Source: Hymenolepis diminuta
Taxonomy: Eukaryota > Platyhelminthes > Cestoda > Cyclophyllidea > Hymenolepididae
DNA length: 64,000 nucleotides
Reading direction: 5' to 3'
Assembly (NCBI GenBank): GCA_900708905.1
Contig: CAADRB010000058.1
Location: 465,622 to 529,621, forward strand
Shown: positions 53,301 through 64,000 of the stretch, piece by piece
How the letters are laid out: the number at the start of each line of letters is the position of its first letter
Position numbering within the stretch: position 1 is the first letter of the stretch
The notes under the pieces: model-generated
What the model was told of the DNA's origin: nothing
Seen by the model: only the letters and a program-made list of their open reading frames with translations
Databases searched by the model: none
Position numbers and translations under genes: made by a program

Positions 53301-56300
53301 TTATATTATCCGGTTTTATCCTGCGAGGGCAAATTGAAAATTATGGATAATAATGACACCTAAGATGCGACATCTTTTGACAGGCATTCGATAATATATA
53401 AATGCATATATATAAAGCAAAATTATTTCTTTTTTAAATATTCATTATGTTATCAACTATTTTATTGAACAACATTGTAAAATCGAACATAAATTTTCGA
53501 CTAAAGTAGAAAGAAGCTGAGATTAATTTAGTGCTGAATGAACGGAAATTATTTTTAAATGAAATTTATCAGACTGTTAAACTTTACCTGGACGCTATGG
53601 TTGACTTCACAAAGAAAACTTTTTACTGGATTAAAATTTACCTTTAAATAAATTGACTTTGATTAAATTTACAGAGGAGATTGGTGTTTAATCTTTTCAA
53701 TGTCTATATTCAATAAAAAGCTATTTTTAGTATTTTAGAGCCAAATGTGGTCGTTAATAACTATTTAAAATTTTTTGTTTAAACAAATTACTATTTAATT
53801 CTGTATTGTCCTCGTGTTTGCATTTAACAAATAAAAAAGTATTTTTAATTAGCTTGATGATATTACACAATATACGTCGACCTAAGTGGTTATAAACAGC
53901 AATTTCTGAACAAAATAGAGGTTTCATTTAGACCACATAATGCTCGATAAAGATGAACTAATATTATGAATTGAAGATATATCAAGTAAAAAATTTCTCA
54001 GAAATATGATAACTGTGATACTGAAATGTTTTGGCAAAAATAATGACGTAAAAGATTGTCAGTTCCTAAATTATCCGACCTTATCAGGTAGTGACAATAT
54101 TCAAAAGTCTTAAAGGAAGAAAATTAATTCAAATACATTAACTACCAATGATAAACCTATCAATGATTAATGAATATTAATAAATTTTACTCACATTGGG
54201 GAGAATGTGATTTTTTAATGACTTCGCAAATGCTTTCGCTTATCAGTTTGACCGCGAATGCTTCACAATAAACCCATTTTGTTAAGGATCTTTGATTAAA
54301 ATAACATTAATTAGCGTACTTCTTGGAAATAATTTGACAGAAGGATATGTACATATTAAAAGTACTACTAATTAGAGGCAGAGAGTGGCAAACTTGAAGA
54401 CATAAGTTTGAAGTTAAAGATCTTTAAATACGATTTGTGTCCTTTTCCATGAACCTCCAGTTTGTGAAATTTGGTGGGACTTTTTAACAAATTGCTTTCT
54501 TGTTTTAAGAATATGAGTTTACAATTATACCATATGCCAGTTTTTTGGAAATGATCTGAACTTATTCCTTATCCTTAATTTTCAATTTCAAAAACCTTTT
54601 GAAAGCGAGGAGAACTCACACCTTGAATAAAACCAGGTGATGAGATTAGTCTCATTTTATGGATAAAGGATTGCAAGTATATTTAACCTAATATTTGCAG
54701 ATCTGCATATTTTGTAACTCTACGATATCTACGAAGGTTGAAATTTTGTTTTATTAAGTATATAAGTATTAAATTGTTTCCCTCTTCTTTCATCGTGAAT
54801 ATTGGAGTCTGTAGTGGATCTTATCAAAATCCTGCTTTAGTTAAACTGTAAGCACTGAAGGAAGACCATTACATGCACAAAAAGTTAAACTGAAATAGTT
54901 TGAGGTTTCGGTGCCAAATTTGCTACTTGAAATCGTCCCTAAAATCAATAATTCATTTCACAAACAGTTGATATTGCCACTGATTTACTAATAGATATTC
55001 ATATTGAGCACTTTCCTTCAGCTCTAAATATGTTTAGATATCTCTCTATCTTGGTATAATATCAGTGTTTTTCTCAGAAATAGGATATTTAAAGAAATTT
55101 TGAATATCAGATTCAAGGGTTGAATAAAGAGTGAAACGATTTCTCTGCAAATATCACAGATCTTAATAAAATGTTCATACCACATAGCGAACACAAAATA
55201 GTGCTTGTCAAACCAAAAAGGAAAAAAATTATGGAGGGAAAGAAGGAAAGAACTAACAAGAAACGCGTTGTGAGCGTATCTTTCTTTATATTTTTTGCTT
55301 TTCACAAAAAGTGAAGACTTTATTTCTGGCAGGAATAAGAATAAAGTCCCCCTTTTCTTGGACTCTTTACCTGAACGTAATTCTACTTTAGTGGAATGTG
55401 AAAGTTTGAGTGCTTTTGCAAGACAATTATAAAGTAGTTTTCTATGTGGCTGGGATTAAAATGCAACCTATATGACTAAAATCAAAATGAATAATTTAAA
55501 TAAGAGTTCATAAAATTGAAGGTCAATAAGGAACCTGACTACTTGGAATTCAGTAGGATAAAGGAGAAATCCAAATAAGTCATTACTCATTTGATCAGTA
55601 TTAATCAATACGGTTAGTTCTTAAAAGGCTAACAGCTTTTAAACCCCAAAGTGGGCTTGGCGGCATCATCCAAACTTTTAAATTTGGTAAGTGCGAATGC
55701 GCATGTTCCCATTATCAGATGAATTTAAACATGCTCATGAAAGGCGTAATTACAAGAAAAAATAAATATTTGTTTTAGTATAGTTGTCTCTCAGTCAATT
55801 CAAATTTAATTTTCAAACTGACAGGATTTTTTTCAAAATTCTCAGTGTATGAAGGTCTTTTAAATAAAAACTAGGATTACCCATTAACTTCACGAACGCA
55901 ATTTTTTACTCTTCGCTCAAATTTTAGTTTTACTTTGATTCTACAAATATAAATCTGAAATTCACGCATCTCTTTATCTTCCTTATGATCTTTAAAGAGA
56001 ATAAACTCGTGAAAGAATCTTTGACTTACCAATATATGTTATTTCAGAGTTTACTACTTTAGTTAAGTAAATCTTCTGTAAATTTTTCTTAATCACCTTT
56101 TTTTCTTGAAATAACCCAAATTCCACCATATGTTAAAGACAATCTTAGTATGGAAGAGTAAAATCGTTTCATAAGTCCTTCTTTTTTACCACATGTGATT
56201 AGAAGACATTCTGAAACTCATCTGATTAAATGGCCACTGTTGAGCAGTATCAATCTACCTGCTTGCAAATTTCAATAAAAAATTATAATCAAAAAGTTCT

Positions 56301-57621
56301 CGGTCTCGCAGCGCCCTTGTCAATAGAAGTACATTTTTGAATATATTCTAGAGTAAAATGGAACTCTCGCTATGAGCAAATAGTCGGGTGTTTACGTCCG
56401 TAAAATTAGGCGTTACGGGTTTGATGCTTACTGTTATGCATCCAGAAAATGGCATTGCCAATCAAACTGGGAAAGATAATTAATTAATTTGTACCAATTT
56501 TAAGTAGAAAATTATCATCTTAACTCGTGTTTTAATCTTCGCTGAGTCAAATATTCGTCTAAAATTTCTATTGTAATTAAGAATAATAAATCGAATTCAG
56601 GTCTCTCGGAGAAATTCAAATCTCTCAATGTGAATGATACCAAGTGTTCTATCTTGGATGTCAAACGATTTTGAGTAAAAGCATAATAAAACAAGTTTCA
56701 TAATCATACATATTTCCGACGACAAGTATTATTTATTTTCCAGTTAATGCTTAAATGAAAAAATCTTTTCTAAAATTTCATGCAACTTCGGAGAACCACC
56801 TTTCCCTCTTCCAGAGAAGAAAACATATTTTAAATTAGAGAATAAGGAGCAAATACCTAAGGGAGAATAAGAAAGAAAAGAAGAAAAGTAAATAATTAAG
56901 ATTTATTAGCTTTCGTATTTTATCAGAACTTTGTGACTGACCTAATTAAGAAAATAACTAAATATACACTTGAACCGAATAAAAATACGGATTTAGGAAT
57001 ATGATTTATATAACGGTTAAAATAAAAATATTGCCATAAGTTTTGTCAATATTATTGTTAATCAAAATTAAAATAGTTAATTTTGTGCATTTTATATGAA
57101 ATGGATAACATTTGTTAAGGCTGATTGGTTTGTAAAAGGAGATTTATTCATCCTGATCTTAATTTTTCCTTAAGCTACGGCCGGTGCTTTCTGTTATTAC
57201 TTGCCGTGCATAACAGAAGTCGCTGGAAAGAGCCAGTCTTCTGCCTTTCAATATATACCATCTAGACACACAATGCAGCTCATAAATTTCTTATAATTAA
57301 GGCAAAACCAAAGATGATAAAGAAAAACTTTTCAGAATAGAACTAGATGATTATCAACGTCTAAGATCAATAAATTTATATCTACAACGGGCAGAGAGGC
57401 AAACATTTTATTAAGGATAATTTTAGGGGAAATTACAAGAGAAATAAATAGCCATGCTGTGAATGCAGATAGATAAGGTGCAAGAGGAAGAAACTGGTTA
57501 GAATGCAAAGATGATGCAGATGCATTTAGAAGTAATGGCTCAGAAGGATGCAAAGATCACCAAGAAAAGTTATGTGAAACTCTAAACCATTTTATAAAAG
57601 ACTGAAGTGGTTTAAGAACAG

Positions 57622-57705
57622 GCAAGCAACGTGCTTGTCTGTGAACCCAGAGGTCATAAATCTGATGCCCATCGGTGCACACACAGTGAGTGGAGCAGTC
57701 GTTTT
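57622..57705 (+). repeat. tRNA-derived SINE copy
   Basis: CAACGTGCTTGTCTG, a mutated B box, and CATCGGTGCACACACAGTGAGTGGA match the 3' part of the 3950-4037 element. Confidence 0.5.
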
Positions 57706-59624
57706 CACTAGTTAAGTTTAGCTATTAGAGTTAATAGGACTTGATCTCACCAGGGGACTCTATGATATTGCCCAAGATGAATTTGGAAAATACTCTTAAA
57801 GTGAGCTTGGGAGTTATAATCAAATTTCAAATACTATCTCATGCTATGAGAATTCTTTTACTGCTGTATCATAGAAAGAATAAATTAATAGATTTTAAAA
57901 TTAGATGCTTCTTCTTAAACACTCGGTTTGATAACCTCTAAGTGCCTTCACATGATTTTGTCCTTGATTAAAAATGCAGCATAATGATTAGAGTATGAAT
58001 AAATCTTATGTGACAAGCGTTAATAAAAGCGTTTGTGTAATCGAAAGTATGTTTTCCATAAAGAAGATTGAGATCAAATGAATTAAGAAAACTAGGTTGT
58101 ATGTAAAGCTGCTCATTAGAAGCAGGCTTAGTTGTTTTGCAATTGCGTTGATGTAGGAATAGTTTTTTAAGCTAATGAAATATGTATTTATATAATTATC
58201 TCCATATTACTTTCCCTGTCATCATCAAAGGACTAAGTCTCCTGAATAAACTATTTGTAAGAAAGATTACAATATGATATCTCGAGGCTGCTAGTTTATT
58301 TATTCCGTGACCCAATTTAAGGTAACTATCCACTTAAGTATCTAACTTTAGTACCTATTCATCTGATATGACCCTCTAGTGCAAATCTGTGATCACTTAA
58401 TGTATTAATTAGTTCTCCATGTTTATTGGTTGATTATTTTCTCATACACCTCTAAGTGCATAAATTCTTCAAATAGTGATAAAACTTCACATTTGCACTT
58501 CAAGACTTTGCTGCTTAAACTAAAAATCTATGCACTTTTATTTTCTTTAAATGATTTTTGATTTTTCCAATAATATTACTTGGCACAACCCTGTCCTGTT
58601 TTCATTTTACTGTGTAGTACGTGATGTTCAAATGCCTTGGTTCCGGCTGCAATAAATCATTGGCCTAGTATCCCTCTCTGACGCATATATCTGTTCTCCG
58701 TTGTTGTAAAATGCCGTAATTAACTAAGATACAATATGGTAAAGATGGCCTCTCTATATGTCTTCTGAGTTATTTGTACGTAGTTTCTAATATGTGGCAG
58801 AATAAATGGGTTGGGGGAGCATTAGCTTCCTCAAATTCAGATTTCTTTTCTCTAAATAGATTTACCTTTTACTCAAGAGTAAGGACCAGTCTATGTAAAG
58901 ATTTAAGCGAAATAGCTGACTTTGGCACCTTACATAAGAAAAATCTCTGAAACCATTCAAAGGAATACTTTTTCAGGCAACTTTAAACATTAGAACAATC
59001 AGCTATTCACTGTTAAATCAATTTTAATTTGAAATACTAGTGTATAATCAAAATAAGACAGTGATTAGGATGAATTCATGGTATAAGATCAATATACTTA
59101 CTAAGCCAAGGTTACGAAATAGATTGGCTAGTATGAACAATTATTCTGATCAATACTAATCACTTGAGAATTTGTAAAATAAAAAAAATTGATCTGAGAG
59201 AATTAACTTCATTGTATATCTATCTTAAGTAAATTATATAATTATTGACCGCGTATAAATATATTCTGTGTGGAATTTATTAGCAAACTCTAGATAGGCC
59301 AAACGCCAATAGAGAAGAATGAAACAAATGCTTTTAATTTGATTCGACAATATCCAATAGACATACTGAAAGTTATGGTTGGTGACAAGGCTTTGTTTGG
59401 TATAAATAATATGTAACACAACTATTATGCTTCTGCTTCGTTCTCTTTTTGGCAATGCAAAATAACTTACTTTATTCCAGCTTGATTAAATTCTCCTATT
59501 TTAATATGAAATCTGACGGCTTTTATCATTATTGCTTCCCACAGTAAAAAATACAACACACTTGAACGGTTTATTTTTGGAAAGCAACTGAACTCGGTTA
59601 ACATAAAGTAAAACAAATGATAAA

Positions 59625-59875
59625 GGGAAGGGGATCGAAAAGGTACTGAGAGCGTCATCAAGGTATCAAAGTCTTACTTCATCTGATTTTTAGATTTAGG
59701 ATACAGCGTATTTATTAAATGGGTAGCGCACGTTCAAAATTTTAAATTTGATAAATCATCTTCTGGATTGGACAAATGCTTGTCAAAGATGTTCAGTACT
59801 TATTGACCCGAGGGTCAGTCCTGCCACTTCAGTTCATTTTTCTTCCAATGGCTGAGAAGGCAAAACGATCTTCCA
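59625..59875 (+). repeat. Dispersed repeat family R, copy 3
   Basis: Same orientation as copy 1, including the 3' block CACTTCAGTTCATTTTTCTTCC ... GCTGAGAAGGCAAA in part. Confidence 0.65.
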
Positions 59876-60721
59876 TGATATTCAATAACTTGCAGCTTTA
59901 AAAATTCATAAATAAGATACCTAAAACTTTTGACTCAGCAGAAAATTTTGCTTTAAGCTAAATTGTTTTAATAAACCATATTAACAACAAAAACATTGCA
60001 ATATGGCCATTCATCATCGTTAAATCAATTCAATAACAGTCCATATATATCTTATATGGGGATCAAAGATTCCGTTTTATCAACAATTATGTGCTATAAA
60101 GAAGACTCCAGATTAAGTGAAAATCGCAAAATGGAAATATGTCGCTTATTCGATGTTTTTTCAGACCCTTTTTGATGAGATTATTTATTTTCCACCTACT
60201 CTACTTAATCAGTGGCTGCTGCCATCCAGATCCAAAACTTTGTGATGGACGATGAAATTTGAATGTTTAACAATGGAAGCAATCAGAGATTTGGAGTCTG
60301 GCCACCAGGAATAAAATTTTTTAAAATGAGAAACTGGACTGGTTATCAAAGAATACGGGTAGAAGTACGTACTAATCGCCACGGGGATATCAGTAGCCAA
60401 GTTGGTGATGCTAGCCAGCCTCTGGAACTCTAATCTTGAGCATTAGTAGTTTCTCTGTTCAACTTAGATGAGGCAACCACGAATTATGGGAGTTATCTAA
60501 CCGTATATTGTATAACTTATGTTTTGCCAAACATCAGTTCTGTCAGTTTGTTCACCTAATAGGCTTTAAATCAATAACACGACTTCGGAATATAAAGACT
60601 TAGGAAACTACTTAGAACAAATCAGGGATCAATAGTCTTGACTAAATCACATCTTTCGGACTTCTAATAAGTTAAAATCACGTGAGTAAATAAATTTCTT
60701 GGGAGATAAAATACGTCAAAG

Positions 60722-60795
60722 GAGCAGCAGTTAACATGCTCATCTGCGAGGTCAAAGGTTCGACGTCTATCGATGCGTGTCCAACTGTAATGATC
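60722..60795 (+). repeat. tRNA-derived SINE copy
   Basis: AGCAGTTAACATGCTCATC (A-box region) and AAAGGTTCGACGTC (B box) then ATCGATG. The open frame running from 60736 to 60951 starts inside this element, so it is not taken as a gene. Confidence 0.55.
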
Positions 60796-62234
60796 AAAAT
60801 TGGGAAAAAGAAACTCTTTCCAGGATATGTGCCAGAAATTGAATTAGTAATAGAACTTGGGAGTCATCACATGGATCGTGTTGCAGTTTTCGCTTCTTTG
60901 TTCTCAACATCTAAGGGATCCGAGAAGAAAGTAACAGCTATTGGAGAATAGTTTTTATGAAAACTCGGGCCAGTTGTACTGATTTTCATGAATAAGGATT
61001 CTCTTATATCTTCATGGTTATGCATATTCTACGATACAACTCTAAGTTGTGATTAGTAAAATTTTACATCGTTTTTGAGAGTATTTTTTAACCAAGGAAA
61101 ACAATTGATACAAAACAATATTGTTACAATTTGCAGTGGAAAGGTAATAACTGCAATTAATTCCCATTTCATTTTTTGGAATATTATTATTTCACTTAAA
61201 GCTGATTTTTTAAAATAACAGCTCCCATTTGTTTGCTATTTCAATCGATCTCATTCACGAAAACACGGGTCTAATAGTACTACAAGATCATTAATATGAC
61301 TTTTACGATCTACAAGCTGATATCCCGGCTAGGAAGAAGTAAACACAAGTTCTCGTTGATATAGCTAAAAGTTCTTACAATTCGATTTGAACTATATGAC
61401 ATAATTCGTAATAGTTAATATTAAAGAAGGAGTGTTATTTTAAATAATAATAAGAAAACATAAAATAAAGTGTTAATTTCGCCAAGGGAAAGCTTTTAAT
61501 GGTCACTTTATATTTTCACCTAGACAATGACCGCCAAAATATTTCACATAATGGATAAAATTGTATTGTTGCCTTCCAAAATATTTTATACAGCATTTCT
61601 TCTATTAAGTCGTGCATTCCCAAAAAAATCGCTTTTTAATTCGTTTGAAGACTGCTGGCTGATTCAACAATTTATATAAAAAAATATTCACCCATGAATT
61701 AGCGAAAAATTATAAACAATTATGACTTATTTAAACAAATTTTAACAATCTGTATATGCATTAATTTAAATTTCTACTAACTTACTACAATTGAAATCCA
61801 GTTAACTCTATGTTATAAAAAAAGGGTTCTTATAAAACATCATTAAGCATGATTATATGCTAGTTAAATAGTTAATGAGCATTAATAAAAACAAAGCAAA
61901 CACATAAAGAGATATGTCAATAAATGGTTGACTTGACGGAATAAAATTGATATGACATAACAAACCGCCCAAAATGACCACGATTACCTAAACTCAATAA
62001 TAATTACATAAATGGAAGGTTACACTAAAAATTATGTAAGGAAATAACAATGAGATTATGAATAACCAACGATGAATAGTTAACTTAATTTTAATTTAAT
62101 AAAAATTATTCCTATTTATCCAAAGCAATTCATATGTACGTTTGCGCATTGGATACACATCGAATCGTGAGACGTGAAGGATGAACCTTGATGCATTTCT
62201 AACATTACTATTTGTAATTAACCTCAATGATAAA

Positions 62235-62470
62235 ACTTCGGTTTTTCGAACACGAAACCACAGTGATATCTTTATGGTTCAAACCCTTATCTATCGCATC
62301 TAAATGAGCTTATCGATCCTCCTTTTCCGATAACCGTCCCGTTTCATTAAAAGCACACCTACGCAATGTCCTCACGTTAGTGCTTGCCCAAATGACCCAC
62401 ATAAAGTGATTTTGTATTCCAAAACACACGCACGGACACACGTTTGACACACACCAACTCCAACGTTGTG
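62235..62470 (+). repeat. Dispersed repeat family Q, copy 2
   Basis: Partner of 49240-49480; best-conserved core is CAATGTCCTCACGT through ACCCACATAAAGTGA at about 62365-62410. Confidence 0.55.
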
Positions 62471-64000
62471 TAGTGAATCCAATGCACTTTGTCAATTACT
62501 CCACAAACTTATATTGAACTGAACACATCTTCAATTAATTGGTAAGCAAGGGCCAATCCACCGTCGGATCGATGAGAATTTTGTTCAGGCATGCTATCAG
62601 GGTGTTAGTAGCATTGTGCGCTCGCATATTTATGGCTGATAGGCCACCGTATGACCACCTGCACATTGTCAATTACTCATTTCGTAAAACTTCGTACATA
62701 AACTAGGGCTATCAGCGTCCTATCAATTCTACATGAACTTGAAGGTTGGTTATAGTATTAAAACATACCAGTTTAACTAAAACTGCCATTTGTGCTGCAC
62801 AACGATCAGTGAAAAATGAATTAGACTTCAGATTCCCGCCATCAATCTGCTCTTTTATTATAAGGGATAAAAATCCAGGGATGATGTAACACAACATCCA
62901 ACTTAATCAACCGGTCAGTAAGACACGAACATTGTGAATATGAACTCTCTCAGGAACTTGGATTGGAATCCGAACATTTAAAATTTGACTCAAGAACTTA
63001 GGGTGCATTGGAATTTGAACAATGGGAGAAGAGGTGCCAATTCAAATTATATATTGCTTCATCAACTTCCTAACTCCTCTGTTTCTACTGAACCCTTCAA
63101 CTTCCTTCATTCTCTGTGTTGTAACGAAAGAGACGTCGTTAAAACTAGAAGGTCAAGTTTCCGCCTCTATGATATATTTGAGCGCCAGATACCGTCAGAC
63201 TACAGTTGACACAGATTAGAGAGAGAAGGTTGAGAGAGAATACAATTGCTGCAAGACACTTTATATTAGGAATAAAGTTGTCTTCATATTTTTAAGATTT
63301 GGAGATCAAAACACCGCCTGACCGAGGACATATCTTGTCTCAAATAACCTTCAAGCGATATGCACCCGAGTTTCGACAAAGGTGATGGGTGAATTGGAGA
63401 AAGACTGTGGGAGGTGATTATCCCGAGGCAAACAGCAACTCTGCAGCTTTGAGTTTCGCTTCGTCCAATTCCAATCACTTTTACTCTTTACTATTTTACT
63501 ATTTTTCCCTTCCGCCACTTTATAACCTTCCTTGTAGTGAAAGGTAGCGTATTCATTGCTTTGTCATGGACATCAAATAACACGTAGTTCACAAAGTGAC
63601 TTAACCCAAGTAGCAATGATTCCACCGCATATTTTTAGTTTCATTGTCATCTTACAATTTGGACTTTTGTGTTTCTATTGCCTTAAAATTATGCACAAAT
63701 GATAGCATACTTTCATGAGATTTTTATTGTTCAGCTGAATTGAATTATACATCGTTGAAATGAATCAAGAGCTGGAATTACTGTTCCCTTCCAATTTCTA
63801 TTCATAGTTGCATTTCGTTTATTATGAAATTCACTAATCTTATTTTATATTAATGAAAATATAAGGTGAAATATTTAAGTTTCAAGTAATTACAAATCCC
63901 ATTTATTGGGTACGAATTTTAAACATAGCACATCAAGAGCTAATAGCAAGTATTCCCAAGTGTTTATTCATGTTTTATTTTGGGTTTTCTTAAATGAGAA

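Larger units (their letters stand above)
48606..57331. other. No gene recognised
   Basis: Very AT-rich. Contains one copy of repeat family Q (49240-49480), a (TA)n tract (52172-52192) and a diverged family-R copy. An open run on the minus strand at 55024-55305 is hydrophobic and shows no domain. Confidence 0.4.
57706..64000. other. No gene recognised
   Basis: AT-rich DNA with scattered SINE, family-R and family-Q copies. Overlapping open runs at 62985-63219 in two frames and others up to 73 codons show no domain or splice context. Confidence 0.4.

Noticed and set aside
60736..60951. Plus-strand open frame
   Set aside because: Its first third is the tRNA-derived SINE; no domain in the rest.
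62985..63219. Overlapping plus-strand open frames in two registers
   Set aside because: Neither shows a domain or splice sites; two open registers in one place point to low stop density rather than coding.
1..64000. CRISPR arrays, operons, bacterial promoters or ribosome binding sites
   Set aside because: Sequence is eukaryotic (spliced genes, SINEs, mariner). Repeated short units in the array are exons with flanking introns, not direct-repeat/spacer structures.

Overview
This is eukaryotic DNA: AT-rich, dominated by introns and intergenic sequence, with GT-AG splice sites, dispersed tRNA-derived SINEs and a dead mariner transposon. Long introns and, above all, dozens of frame-preserving microexons suggest a parasitic flatworm (cestode or trematode). 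That assignment is inferred from gene architecture; no species-diagnostic sequence was recognised.

One gene fills the left 36.6 kb on the plus strand. Its 3' part is a convincing TGS1-type RNA cap trimethylguanosine synthase. Seven ordinary exons (23921-24021, 24099-24222, 24298-24383, 28096-28281, 29735-29887, 34654-34965, 36252-36598) join in one open frame and carry the KYW..RYR..F entry motif, the SAM-binding loop DLFTGVGGN, the acidic VDIN loop and the cap-binding/catalytic SPPWGGPEY motif. The stop codon is at 36596-36598.

Upstream, from 434 to 23734, I find about 49 tiny candidate exons of 15-39 nt. Each lies between an AG acceptor and a GT donor (one is GC). Every one is a multiple of 3, every one is phase 2 on both sides, and none has a stop in that frame or at the junctions as ordered. 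The first ordinary TGS1 exon also starts in phase 2, so the array reads straight into the enzyme. If all are used they encode about 434 residues of Ser/Pro/Thr/Arg/Gln-rich, probably disordered N-terminal sequence. The exons fall into families made by local duplication: an 18-nt/30-nt pair cassette (about 5.0-11.8 kb), a four-exon A-B-C-D cassette (about 12.9-17.9 kb) and a 39-nt pair (18.8-19.2 kb). Two decayed copies remain. Because all are symmetric, any subset can be skipped without losing frame, so the locus could make many N-terminal variants of a housekeeping RNA-capping enzyme. The start codon was not found and probably lies left of the window.

Just after the TGS1 stop is a degraded, apparently intronless copy of part of its own methyltransferase exons. 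The remaining 27 kb (36.6-64 kb) has no confident gene. It holds one well-supported candidate exon (37332-37418), a decayed mariner (39443-40815 with TA target duplication), a patch of unrecognised broken coding-like sequence (41.7-42.6 kb), several dispersed repeat families with copies inside this window, SINEs and AT-rich simple sequence.
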